NCBI GenBank assembly: GCA_026710105.1
Contig: JAPORR010000222.1
Coordinates: forward strand, 1-35,208
Direction of reading: 5' to 3'
Source: Alphaproteobacteria bacterium
Lineage (GTDB): Bacteria; Pseudomonadota; Alphaproteobacteria; Bin95
DNA length: 35,208 nt
The notes beneath the pieces are model-generated. The model was not told the DNA's origin and searched no databases. It was given only the letters and a program-made list of their open reading frames with translations. Of this stretch, positions 14,780-22,496 are shown in pieces (positions within the stretch are counted from its first letter, which is position 1; the number at the start of each line of letters is the position of its first letter). The translations under genes and the position numbers were made by a program.

Positions 14780-15634
14780 TCAGACCGGCGTGTCGCCGCA
14801 GATCGTGACGCGGTGCATGACACGGGTCTCGCCCGGATAATCGTCAAGCGCATAATGCTGGGTGCAGCGATTGTCCCAGAAGGCCACCGACCCCTCTTCC
14901 CAGCGGAAGCGGCACTGGAATTCCGGCTTGGTCGAGTGCTGGCACAGCCAGTCGAGCAGTGGCGCACTTTCGGCGTCCGTCAGGCCGTCGAAATGCTGAC
15001 AGTGGCCACCGATATAGAGCGCCTTGCGCCCGGTCTCCGGGTGGGTGCGCACGACAGGATGCGAGGCAGTGGTCTGCACATTACCAGGGTCCTTGACCTG
15101 CATCGAGGGGCGCTCGGCATGAATGTCGAGGCGCGTCCTGCCGCCCGTGCTCTTGAAGCGGTCGCCGACAGACACCGCGCGTAGGCCAGCCAGCGTCTCC
15201 CTAAGGCCGTCCGAGAGCGTTTCATAGGCGAGATACTGGTTGGTGAACAGCGTGTCACCACCCTTTGACGGCACTTGCCTAGCATAGAGGATAGTACCCA
15301 TAGCGGGCCGGGGCGAGAACATCTGGTCGGAATGCCATGCGCCGCCGAAATTGCTCTTGTCCGCCGGCGTCTTGCGGATCTCCAGAATCTCCGGGTAGTC
15401 GTCCATCCCCTTGATGAAGGGATGCACGTGGATGTCGCCCCAGCGACGCGCGAAAGCGAGCTGCTGTGCGGGCGTGATGTCCTGCCCGCGGAAGAAGATC
15501 ACCAGATACTCGTGCAGCGCCCGGCGAATCTCGTCGAGGGTCTCCTCATCAATATGCCCAAGATCGATCCCGCTGATCTCGGCGCCGAGCGCGCCGGCCA
15601 CGGGCTTTGCCTCGATATGCTGGAATTCGGGCAT
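14780..15634 (-). CDS. TauD/TfdA-family Fe(II)/2-oxoglutarate dioxygenase (copy 2)
   Basis: This 284-aa dioxygenase has all key residues: H101 and D103 in WHSDQMF, distal H260 in CTQHYALDDY, and the arginine of RVMHRVTI for 2-oxoglutarate. The amino terminus (IEAKPVAGALGAEISGIDL) and the FRGQDITPAQQLAFARRWG block are those of the taurine dioxygenase subgroup, closer to true TauD than copy 1. GGAGGAG precedes ATG 15634. It stands alone, followed by a weak terminator. No tau transporter or sulfite-handling gene is nearby, so the physiological substrate is open. A broken LysR-like start lies just upstream on the same strand, which might be a remnant of its former regulator. Confidence 0.92.
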   Translation of the reverse strand: MPEFQHIEAKPVAGALGAEISGIDLGHIDEETLDEIRRALHEYLVIFFRGQDITPAQQLAFARRWGDIHVHPFIKGMDDYPEILEIRKTPADKSNFGGAWHSDQMFSPRPAMGTILYARQVPSKGGDTLFTNQYLAYETLSDGLRETLAGLRAVSVGDRFKSTGGRTRLDIHAERPSMQVKDPGNVQTTASHPVVRTHPETGRKALYIGGHCQHFDGLTDAESAPLLDWLCQHSTKPEFQCRFRWEEGSVAFWDNRCTQHYALDDYPGETRVMHRVTICGDTPV

Positions 15635-15730
15635 GGTGCTCCTCCGTCTCAGCTTGCCCCCATCCTTGGTGGCCGCACCAGCCTATACCGGCCCCGGCCT
15701 ACCGGCCAAGCCCTTTGCTTGCTCCATTTC

Positions 15731-15823
15731 TTACGCCGACGGACGCCCCGCCCGCGTGCTGCTCCGCTTCTCGACTACCGCAACAAAGGTCCGCAGGAAC
15801 TTCATGTTCATATGCGCATGCAT
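15731..15823 (-). pseudogene. LysR-type regulator amino-terminal remnant
   Basis: A 30-codon minus-strand frame contains MKFLRTFVAVVEKRSST, which has the pattern of the first helix of LysR-family regulators (LRTFVAVVE.GSF). It then reads into non-homologous sequence and a TAA at 15731, so the recognition helix and effector domain are absent. It lies upstream of TauD copy 2 in the same direction. The match is short, so chance similarity remains possible. Confidence 0.4.
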
Positions 15824-15883
15824 GAGCTTACCGCCGCATCAAACCGGCGGTGCGGGACCCCTGCGTGGATCGCGGCCCGGGAA

Positions 15884-15899
15884 AAGTCATTTATGACTT
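15884..15899. repeat. Short palindrome AAGTCAT-TT-ATGACTT
   Basis: Two perfect 7-bp arms are separated by 2 nt. It lies between two gene remnants and may be an orphaned operator left after the genes decayed. Confidence 0.4.
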
Positions 15900-16023
15900 C
15901 CTTGTGCAAGGTGCACCCTCTCGGCCGCTGCCCGCGAGGCGGCCGGCTTCGACGTGCTGATCGCCTGCGCCTCCAGCTGCCCATGCGAGCGAGTTCGAAA
16001 ACTTGGCCGCATCCCCGTCCTCA

Positions 16024-16178
16024 AGGCCCGTATGAACGCCGATCTGCACATGACCGACGACCTGAAGAACACGGGCAAGGTCGAGCCGCACGTCACGGAA
16101 ACCTGGGCTCTGAAGGATACGCCGAAAGCCATCCACCGGCTGACGGAACGCCGCTGGCAAGTGGCGGTGACGCTCTGA
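16024..16178 (+). pseudogene. Zinc-type alcohol dehydrogenase / quinone reductase carboxyl-terminal remnant
   Basis: The frame ending at TGA 16176-16178 reads GKVEPHVTETWALKDTPKAI followed by HRLTERRWQVAVTL. This follows the usual ending of medium-chain dehydrogenases (GKVKPHV..TFPLED..EAL..L..G...GKVVL), with the expected glycine-lysine pair before the last strand already lost (RRWQVAVTL). Nothing upstream resembles the Rossmann or catalytic domains. It is therefore a scrap of about 50 codons. Its left limit is approximate. Confidence 0.5.
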
Positions 16179-16200
16179 CCCTCTGCCCGCCCGGCCGCGT

Positions 16201-18390
16201 TCACGACCCGCGCGCCGCCGCCTCCCTTATCGCCCGCCATATGCGGAACGGGCTCGCGGCGCCGTCGAAGCGCGTGACACCGAGCGGTGCCAGCGCATCC
16301 AGGATGGCGTTGGTGACCGCCGGATAGCCGGCGACGGCGCCGGCCTCGCCGCAGCCCTTCACGCCGAGCGGGTTGGTCGTGCAGCGCGTCGGCGTGAAGG
16401 CGAGGTCGAAGGACGGCAGATCGTCGGCGCGCGGCATGGCGTAATCCAGGAAGGACCCGGTGAGCGGCTGGCCCGTTTCCGGCTCGAACACCGCCTCCTC
16501 AAGCAGCGCCTGCCCGACGCCCTGGGCGATGGCGCCATGCGCCTGACCGGCGACGATGGCGTCGTCGATATGCTCGCCATAGTCGTCAAAGGCCGCATAG
16601 CGAACGAGCTGCGCGGCGCCCGTGTCCGGGTCGATCTCGACTTCCGCCAGATGCGTCCCGGTCGGGAAGGTCATCCATTCCCGCGCCCAGTGGTAATAGG
16701 TATCGAGCGCGCCGGCGCCGGCAAGATCGAACAGGGCGGCCGCACGGTCCGTGCCGGCGACGCGGAACCGCCCGGCTTCATATTCGATGTCCGCCTCAGC
16801 CGCCTCCAGCCAGTCGGCCGCCAGCGCACGGCCCTTCTCGATGACGATCTCGCTCGCGCGGAAGACCGCCGTGCCGGCCATATAGGTGGCGCGCGATGAG
16901 CCGTGGCCGCCGCCCATGGCGATCTCGTCCGTGTCGCCCTGGACGAGACGGATGCAGGCGCTCGGCAGGTCAAGGCAGCGGGCCGCGATCTCCGGGAAGG
17001 TGGTCTCATGCCCCTGGCCGATATGCTGTGTGCCGGTCACGAGGTCCACCCGGCCGTCACTATGGAAGCGTAGCTCCACATTCTCCTCCGGATAGCCGCC
17101 GGTGGCCTTGATGTGGCAGGCGAAGCCGAGCCCGCGCAAGAGGCCCGCCGCCTCGCTGGCGCGCCGGCGCCCGGCAAAGCCCCGGGCGGCCCGCTCGGCG
17201 AGCTGAAAGCCCTCCCGGAAGGCGCCACTGTCCACGGTGAAGCCGAGCGCATTGGTCATCGGCAGGCGGGAGACCAGATTGCGCCGTCGGAGCACCTCAC
17301 GCGCCATGCCGGTCTCCGCCGCCGCCTTGTCGATAAGGCGTTCGAGGATGTTCACCATTTCCGCGAAGCCCGGCCCGCGCGTCACGCCCTCGGGCGGCGT
17401 GTTGGTCAACACGGCGCGGATATGCAGGGCGACGGCCGGAATGGCATAGACCGAGCCCGCCAGATGGACGAACTGCCCCGTCTGGACGCCGCCCGCGACA
17501 TTGCCGAACCAGGCGCCGACATTTGCCGTGCTCTTTATGCGGAGCGCGAGGAAGCGCCCCTCGCCGTCGAGCGCGAGCGCGGCTTCGGCGCGCTGGCCGC
17601 GGCACTGGTGGTCGCTGAGGAACGCCTCGGAGCGCGTCGCCGTCCAGCGCACGGGGCGCCCGAGCCGGCGCGCGGCCCAGAGCAGCAGCGCATATTCGGG
17701 ATAGGCGAAATTCTTGACGCCGAAGCCGCCGCCCACATCCTCGGCGATGAACCGCACCCGCGCCGGCTCGACGCCCAGGCATGCCGCCACATGGTCGCGA
17801 TTGACATGCAGGTTCTGGCTGGAGAGCCGGAGCGTGTAGCGCCCGTTCGCCGGGTCGTAGAAGCCGGCCGCGCCGCGCGGCTCCATCGGGTTGACGACCA
17901 CGCGATGGTTTATGAGCGCGATGCCGACCCGGTAGGCGGCGCGCGCAAACGCCGCCTCGACCGCATCGGCGTCGCCAGTCCGCCAGTCGAGGCAGTCCCG
18001 CTCCGGCTCAGGATCGAGCGCTTCATAGTCGATCTGCACCCGGTCGGCCGCATCCAGCGCTTCCTCCGGCGTCGCGCCGGTGACAAAAGCGACCGGCTGG
18101 CCCGCATAGCGCGCGCGCCCCTCCGCCAGCAACGGATGCAGCTCGCAGTCGAAGGGCTCACCAGTCTGCATATTGGCGGGCTGGTAGGGACGCAGGCCCT
18201 GGAGGCCCGCAATGTCCGCCGCGGTGAAGACCCGGACCCCGCCGCCCTCAACCGATCGGATGCGGGCATGGGCGTGCGGGCTGCGCAAGAACGCCGCCCA
18301 GAGCGCGCCCGGAACCTCGATATCGTCCAGATAGCGGCCCCGCCCCGTTACGAGCCGGGTGTCCTCGCGCCTGCCTGCCACATTCCCCAC
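16201..18390 (-). CDS. Molybdenum hydroxylase large subunit (xanthine dehydrogenase / CoxL family)
   Basis: This 729-aa protein is the molybdopterin-binding subunit of the xanthine dehydrogenase / CO dehydrogenase / aldehyde oxidase family, which hydroxylates carbon centres with water. Seen: RREDTRLVTGRGRYLDD at the start, SPHAHARI, the pterin-contact VGGGFGVK, TNTPPEG..RG, GTQHIGQGHETTF, and the catalytic E682 in KGCGEAGAV. The start is uncertain: GTG 18390 gives MGNVAGRRED and GTG 18381 has a better GGGAG spacing; the 152 codons upstream are antisense noise. The family normally works with [2Fe-2S] and FAD subunits encoded alongside; neither is here. Flanks are gene scraps, so this may be a survivor of a larger cluster or may use partners elsewhere. 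No frameshift is visible. Confidence 0.87.
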   Translation of the reverse strand: MGNVAGRREDTRLVTGRGRYLDDIEVPGALWAAFLRSPHAHARIRSVEGGGVRVFTAADIAGLQGLRPYQPANMQTGEPFDCELHPLLAEGRARYAGQPVAFVTGATPEEALDAADRVQIDYEALDPEPERDCLDWRTGDADAVEAAFARAAYRVGIALINHRVVVNPMEPRGAAGFYDPANGRYTLRLSSQNLHVNRDHVAACLGVEPARVRFIAEDVGGGFGVKNFAYPEYALLLWAARRLGRPVRWTATRSEAFLSDHQCRGQRAEAALALDGEGRFLALRIKSTANVGAWFGNVAGGVQTGQFVHLAGSVYAIPAVALHIRAVLTNTPPEGVTRGPGFAEMVNILERLIDKAAAETGMAREVLRRRNLVSRLPMTNALGFTVDSGAFREGFQLAERAARGFAGRRRASEAAGLLRGLGFACHIKATGGYPEENVELRFHSDGRVDLVTGTQHIGQGHETTFPEIAARCLDLPSACIRLVQGDTDEIAMGGGHGSSRATYMAGTAVFRASEIVIEKGRALAADWLEAAEADIEYEAGRFRVAGTDRAAALFDLAGAGALDTYYHWAREWMTFPTGTHLAEVEIDPDTGAAQLVRYAAFDDYGEHIDDAIVAGQAHGAIAQGVGQALLEEAVFEPETGQPLTGSFLDYAMPRADDLPSFDLAFTPTRCTTNPLGVKGCGEAGAVAGYPAVTNAILDALAPLGVTRFDGAASPFRIWRAIREAAARGS

Positions 18391-18417
18391 TCCCGCTTTC
18401 GGGCTATAGTAGCCGCC

Positions 18418-18900
18418 TTGCGAGGGGAAAGTCTCAAGGCCGAGCTCTGGGAGCTGTCTGCGGAGGACGCCGTGTGCTGGCTGAAAGCGGGCGAGGCATC
18501 GCCGCTGGAGCTTGTGGATGCGTCCATAGCCCGTATCGAGGCCGTGGACAGGGCGGTGAACGCGCTGCATCGCTTCGAGCGCGCGCACGACGATGCAAAA
18601 CGGCTGCAGGACACGCCGCCCGCAGACTGCGGCCTGCTCGCCAGCCTGCCCATCGCCATCAAGGACCTGATCGATGTCGAGGGCATGCCGACGACCTACG
18701 GTTGCCCGCTCTTCGCCGACAATGTGGTGGCCAAATCCGACCCGCTCGTCACCTGGCCGGAGGCCCGCGGCGGCATCGTCGTGGCCAAGTCGAACTCGCC
18801 GGAAATGGGCATGATGCCGGTAACGACCAACCGGGTCTTCGGCCACACGCGCAATCCCTGGAACCTGGAGACGACGCCGGGCGGCTCGTCGGGCGGCGCG
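18418..18900 (+). pseudogene. Amidase-signature enzyme, amino-terminal half only
   Basis: About 160 codons of an amidase (AS family) are present: ELWELSAEDAV at the start, SPLELVDASIARIEAVDRAV, the catalytic-lysine segment PIAIKDLIDVEGMPTTYG, EARGGIVVAKSNSPE, and NPWNLETTPGGSSGGA. The fold then stops right after the GGSSGG motif; the nucleophilic serine segment and the entire second half are missing, and TAA follows in frame at 18931. A TTG at 18418 is the only start candidate at the expected position, so the original ATG may also be lost. It lies 27 nt from the divergent molybdenum hydroxylase start. It is directly joined to a COG3146 scrap. Confidence 0.75.
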
Positions 18901-19018
18901 ACGGACGCATCGTCTGCGGCGCGCTCAACATAAGGGCGCGGACACGCTTTACGGGCGCAATTGGGGCTGCGACACGCGCTTCCACTTCCTGCATTTCGAG
19001 GCCTGCTACTATCAGGCC
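18897..19018 (+). pseudogene. COG3146 (DUF482, GNAT-like) protein fragment with frameshift
   Basis: Immediately after the amidase break, one frame reads DGRIVCGALN and, after a shift, another reads GADTLYGRNWGCDTRFHF then LHFEACYYQA. Together these match the consecutive conserved blocks of COG3146 'peptidogalycan biosynthesis' proteins (GALN..GGDTLYGRYWGC......LHFE.CYYQ). The frameshift lies around 18927-18932. Nothing of the family is seen before 18897 or after 19018. It marks a deletion junction that fused two unrelated genes and then decayed. Confidence 0.65.
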
Positions 19019-19073
19019 AGGCACCAGCGTGTAGCTGGCAGACAGCATCAAGGCGCTGGAATCCCGGTCATTG

Positions 19074-19493
19074 TCATAGTCGGCCACCATATGGCCGAGG
19101 ATGATTGCCATTGGACCTTCCGTATAGACTATGCCGACGGCGGCAGAGCAGGAACAGCACAAGCGCGAGTGTGCCTGGGACGACCCAGGCCGGCCACAAC
19201 AGCACCTGCACGAATGCCGGGTCCCAGAGCCAGGGATACAGATAGCGCTGGATAACGGCTTGCGCGAGATTGAGGCTGCCGCTGTCCAGCGAGAACCACA
19301 ACTGCCCCAGCGCCTGCGGTTGCCAGCCGCCACCGGCGATGGCCTGCCAGACATCGCCGCCGAGCGCCGCCATCGCGGCGCAAGCAAACAGCAAGGCGAT
19401 GAGACGACAGACGAACAAGACACCCCTCCCCGGCTTTTCCGTCCAGGTTTCCCAGCAGACCCCGGCGCGAAGGCGGCCGAAGAGCGAGGTCAT
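19074..19493 (-). CDS. Small two-TM inner-membrane protein of unknown function
   Basis: This 139-aa protein has predicted membrane segments at about 24-45 and 97-117, with a connecting region containing LGQLWFSLDSGSLNLAQAVI and a tryptophan/proline-rich stretch before the second segment, then a basic tail (CRRRHS). I recognise the pattern as a hypothetical family recurring in alphaproteobacteria, without known function. ATG 19493 is the start nearest the homologous region; the frame is open to 20216 only because it lies antisense to pntAA. No convincing ribosome-binding site is seen. It diverges from pntAA over 87 nt. The last 20 residues (YGRSNGNHPRPYGGRL) look non-conserved. Confidence 0.65.
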   Translation of the reverse strand: MTSLFGRLRAGVCWETWTEKPGRGVLFVCRLIALLFACAAMAALGGDVWQAIAGGGWQPQALGQLWFSLDSGSLNLAQAVIQRYLYPWLWDPAFVQVLLWPAWVVPGTLALVLFLLCRRRHSLYGRSNGNHPRPYGGRL

Positions 19494-19540
19494 GGGACGG
19501 GACCATGAGAATAGCGACAATGCGTGTACTTGCCAAATTC

Positions 19541-19558
19541 GTTGTGCAATGCAACAAC
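19541..19558. promoter_or_regulatory. Near-palindrome upstream of pntAA
   Basis: GTTGTGCAATGCAACAAC is a palindrome apart from one missing T in the left arm, centred on TGCAATGCA and ending 22 nt before the pntAA ATG. It may be an operator for the pnt operon or the divergent membrane-protein gene. No known regulator is assigned. Confidence 0.4.
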
Positions 19559-19580
19559 CGCGCGCGCTCGGAGAGATGGC

Positions 19581-20678
19581 ATGCTTGCAGGAATACCGAA
19601 GGAGACCGCGCCGCGCGAACGCCGCGTCGCCGCTACGCCGGACAGCGTGAAGCGCCTGCTGGCAATGGGCTTCGAGGTGCGTGTGGAACCGGAAGCCGGC
19701 GCGGCGGCAGGCTATACTGACGCCGCCTATGAGGAGGCCGGCGCAGCGATCGACCCGGAGGTGCTGGAAGCAGCGGACCTCGTACTGGCGGTGCAGACGC
19801 CGGCGGTCGCGCGGTTGAAGCGCGGCGCGATGCTGGCGGGCCTGCTCTCGCCCTTCGACGACGAGGATCGACGCGCCGCCTTTGCCGTCGGCGGCGTCGA
19901 GGCCTTCGCGATGGAGTTGATGCCACGTATCACCCGCGCGCAGGCGATGGACGCACTCTCTAGCCAGTCCAACCTCGCGGGCTATGCGGCGGTGATCCGC
20001 GCCGCAGACCTGTTTGGGCGCGCCTTCCCGATGATGGTAACCGCCGCCGGCACCATCGCGCCCGCACGGGTGCTGGTGCTCGGCGCCGGCGTGGCCGGCC
20101 TCCAGGCGATTGCGACGGCGCGGCGCCTCGGCGCGGTCGTCTCGGCGATGGATGTGCGCCCGGCGGCGCGCGAGCAGGTAGAAAGCCTGGGGGCGAGCTT
20201 CGTCGAGGTGGACCACAAGCAGCCGAGCCTGGCCGAGGACGAAAGCGGCTATGCCCGCGAAATGGGCGAGGACTACAAGCGCGAGCAGGCCGGCAAACTA
20301 GCCGAGACGCTCGCGCGCACCAATATCGTCGTCACCACCGCGCTGATCCCCGGCCGGCCGGCACCGCGCCTGCTCTCGGCGGGGATGGTGCGCGCCATGC
20401 CACCAGGCTCGGTGGTGGTCGATCTTGCCGTCTCCCAGGGCGGCAATTGCGAACTCAGCCGTGCCGACCAGATCGTCGAGGAGGCGGGCGTGTTTATCCT
20501 CGGCGACAGCGACCTGCCCTCCAGCGTGGCGCAGGATGCGAGCGCCCTCTACGCCCGCAACCTCACCGCGTTCACCGAGCTCCTAGTGGATAAGGATCGG
20601 AGCGTGCTGGCGCCGGACTATAATGACCCGATCGTCGCCGCGACGGCGCTGAACCCGAAGGAAACGGCCGATGGCTGA
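19581..20678 (+). CDS. pntAA: NAD(P) transhydrogenase subunit alpha, soluble NAD(H)-binding domain (part 1)
   Basis: This 365-aa protein is domain I of the proton-translocating transhydrogenase, which drives hydride transfer between NADH and NADP using the proton gradient. It has the alanine-dehydrogenase/PNT fold: [19 protein letters not shown] at the start, the [16 protein letters not shown] block, the NAD-binding [18 protein letters not shown] at about 170-187 followed by acidic MDVRP, and the mobile-loop region with [13 protein letters not shown] 19581 follows GGAGAG. Its stop overlaps the pntAB start by 8 nt, which fits translational coupling. Separate alpha-1 and alpha-2 genes are the arrangement known from Rhodospirillum and other alphaproteobacteria, unlike the fused E. 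coli protein. Confidence 0.96.
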   Translation: MLAGIPKETAPRERRVAATPDSVKRLLAMGFEVRVEPEAGAAAGYTDAAYEEAGAAIDPEVLEAADLVLAVQTPAVARLKRGAMLAGLLSPFDDEDRRAAFAVGGVEAFAMELMPRITRAQAMDALSSQSNLAGYAAVIRAADLFGRAFPMMVTAAGTIAPARVLVLGAGVAGLQAIATARRLGAVVSAMDVRPAAREQVESLGASFVEVDHKQPSLAEDESGYAREMGEDYKREQAGKLAETLARTNIVVTTALIPGRPAPRLLSAGMVRAMPPGSVVVDLAVSQGGNCELSRADQIVEEAGVFILGDSDLPSSVAQDASALYARNLTAFTELLVDKDRSVLAPDYNDPIVAATALNPKETADG

Positions 20679-21087
20679 CCCCCTGAACCGCGATGCGGCC
20701 GCCATTGCGGACCGTGCCGGCCAGCTTGCGGACGAAGCGCAGCGCCTGGCAGCCGAGGCTTCTGACCTCGCCCACCGGGCAGTCCAGGCGGACGCGCCCG
20801 CCACTGACCCGGTTCTGTTCGGCCTCACTGTGTTCGCACTCGCCTGCTTCGTCGGTTATTACGTGGTCTGGAAGGTGACCCCGGCGCTGCATGCGCCGCT
20901 GATGTCAGTGGCCAACGCCATTTCCGGCGTGGTCGTGCTGGGGGCGATGATTGCCGCCGGCCCTGCAATCTTTGGCATCTCTAAGCTGCTCGGCTTCGTC
21001 GCTGTCACGGTCGCCTCGGTCAACATTTTCGGCGGCTTCATCATCACCCAGCGCATGCTGCAGATGTATCGCAAGAAGGGCAGCTAA
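20671..21087 (+). CDS. pntAB: NAD(P) transhydrogenase subunit alpha, membrane part 2
   Basis: This 138-aa membrane subunit supplies part of the proton channel of the transhydrogenase. Predicted membrane helices are at about 48-67, 77-97 and 103-125. The [19 protein letters not shown] block is the conserved core. The first 40 residues are alanine-rich, amphipathic and probably a coiled coil, an extension somewhat longer than in minimal homologues. It overlaps pntAA by 8 nt and is followed after 4 nt by pntB. Confidence 0.95.
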   Translation: MADPLNRDAAAIADRAGQLADEAQRLAAEASDLAHRAVQADAPATDPVLFGLTVFALACFVGYYVVWKVTPALHAPLMSVANAISGVVVLGAMIAAGPAIFGISKLLGFVAVTVASVNIFGGFIITQRMLQMYRKKGS

Positions 21088-21091
21088 GCGC

Positions 21092-22483
21092 ATGGAAGCC
21101 TCGATTGCATCCTTCGCCTACCTCGTGGCGGCGGTCTGCTTCATTCTCGGTATTCGCGGCCTTGCCTCGCCGGAAACCGCGCGGCGGGGCAATTGGATCG
21201 CCATTGCCGGCATGGCCATCGCCATAGGCGCCACCCTGCTGCGCCCGCAGATCGTCACCTTCGAACTGGTGCTGGGCGGCATCGTCATCGGGGGCGCGAT
21301 CGGCACGATCATCGCGCTCAGGGTCAAGATCACCGACCTGCCGCAGCTCGTCGCCATCTTCAACAGCCTGGTTGGGCTCGCCGCCGTGCTGATCGCTGCC
21401 GCTGCCCTGGAAAGTCCCAGCCTCTACGGCATTCCGCTTGAAGGCGGACTCGCGACCCATAGCCTGGTGGAGATCATGGCCTCTACCGCGATCGGCGCCG
21501 TCACCTTCACCGGCTCGGTCGTCGCCTTCGCCAAGCTGCATGGGCTGATGCGCAGCGCGCCCATCGTCTTCACCGGCCAGCGCGCGATCAACGCCTTTGT
21601 CGGCCTGATCGTGCTGATGGCGGCGCTCGCCTTTGCCGGCTGGGGCACGGACGGACTGTTCTGGGCGCTGGCGCTGGCGGCGCTGGCCTGGGGCGTACTG
21701 GTGGTCATCCCGATCGGCGGGGCGGACATGCCGGTGGTGATTTCAGTGCTGAACTCGGCCTCGGGCTGGGCGTCCTGCGGCATCGGCTTCACACTCGACA
21801 ACCCGCTGATGATCATCACCGGCGCCCTGGTCGGCGCGTCCGGGGCGATCCTGTCCTACATCATGTGCAAGGGCATGAACCGCTCGCTCGTGCATGTGCT
21901 GCTAGGCGGTTTCGGCGGCGAGACCGAGGGGCCGGCAGACGTCGGCACCGACCGGGGCCCGGTGAAGGCGGGCAATGCCGACGACGCCGCCTTCATGCTG
22001 CGCAATGCCGGCTCGGTGGTCGTGGTGCCGGGCTACGGCATGGCGGTGGCTCAGGCCCAGCACGCGCTGCGGGAAATGGTCGATCTACTGGAGGGAGAAG
22101 GCGTGCGCGTACGCTTCGCCATCCACCCGGTCGCGGGGCGGATGCCGGGGCATATGAACGTGCTGCTGGCCGAGGCCAATGTGCCTTACGACAAGGTGGT
22201 CGAGATGGAAGCCATCAATCGGGATTTCCCCTCGACCGACATCGCCTTCGTGATCGGCGCCAACGATATCACCAACCCCTCCGCGCGCAACGACCCGTCG
22301 AGCCCGATCTACGGTATGCCGGTGCTGGAAGTGGACCGGGCGCGGATGGTCATGTTCGTCAAACGGTCGATGGCGAGCGGCTATGCCGGCGTCAACAACC
22401 CGCTGTTCTTCAACGAGAACACAATGATGCTGTTTGGCGACGCCAAGGCGATGTGCGAAGGCATCATCCGGTCCATGGAATAG
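21092..22483 (+). CDS. pntB: NAD(P) transhydrogenase subunit beta
   Basis: This 463-aa subunit combines the remaining membrane helices (up to about residue 265) with the NADP(H)-binding domain III. Seen: SFAYLVAAVCFILGIRGLASPETARRGN at the first helix (shown in part), GGADMPVVISVLNS in the membrane core, and in domain III VVPGYGMAVAQAQHAL, HPVAGRMPGHMNVLLAEA, and GANDITNPSAR. These are the NADP-binding and domain-contact motifs of the family. ATG 21092 is preceded at 4 nt by the pntAB stop and by AAGAAGGG within pntAB. The enzyme should make NADPH at the inner membrane. The downstream flavoreductase starts 13 nt after the stop. Confidence 0.96.
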   Translation: MEASIASFAYLVAAVCFILGIRGLASPETARRGNWIAIAGMAIAIGATLLRPQIVTFELVLGGIVIGGAIGTIIALRVKITDLPQLVAIFNSLVGLAAVLIAAAALESPSLYGIPLEGGLATHSLVEIMASTAIGAVTFTGSVVAFAKLHGLMRSAPIVFTGQRAINAFVGLIVLMAALAFAGWGTDGLFWALALAALAWGVLVVIPIGGADMPVVISVLNSASGWASCGIGFTLDNPLMIITGALVGASGAILSYIMCKGMNRSLVHVLLGGFGGETEGPADVGTDRGPVKAGNADDAAFMLRNAGSVVVVPGYGMAVAQAQHALREMVDLLEGEGVRVRFAIHPVAGRMPGHMNVLLAEANVPYDKVVEMEAINRDFPSTDIAFVIGANDITNPSARNDPSSPIYGMPVLEVDRARMVMFVKRSMASGYAGVNNPLFFNENTMMLFGDAKAMCEGIIRSME

Positions 22484-22496
22484 GGGCGAACAGCAC

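Larger units (their letters stand above)
15635..16200. other. Gene-poor decay segment between TauD copy 2 and the molybdenum hydroxylase
   Basis: No intact gene is supported over this stretch, although frames are open by chance. It contains a LysR-like amino-terminal scrap (minus, 15731-15823), a 7-bp hairpin ACCGCCG/CGGCGGT (15830-15851), a near-perfect palindrome (15884-15899), and an alcohol-dehydrogenase-like carboxyl-terminal scrap (plus, to 16178). Confidence 0.55.

Noticed and set aside
14780-15634. Taurine utilisation locus
   Set aside because: TauD-like sequence only; no tauABC transporter or other sulfonate gene adjoins it.
15275-16327. Open plus-strand frame of 350 codons across TauD copy 2 and the decay segment
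   Set aside because: It is antisense to TauD and then random in composition; no domain pattern is present.
17113-18417. Long plus-strand open frame opposite the molybdenum-hydroxylase gene
   Set aside because: Its translation is arginine/alanine-rich low-identity sequence without family motifs and mirrors the real minus-strand gene; only the part after 18418 carries amidase homology.
18391-18846. Amino-terminal extension of the molybdenum-hydroxylase frame
   Set aside because: The 152 extra codons are antisense to the amidase remnant and show no homology, and the family start motif begins near 18390.
19019-19111. Minus-strand frame MAIILGHMVADYDND overlapping the membrane-protein end
   Set aside because: No ribosome-binding site, no known family, and it runs on into antisense of the COG3146 scrap.
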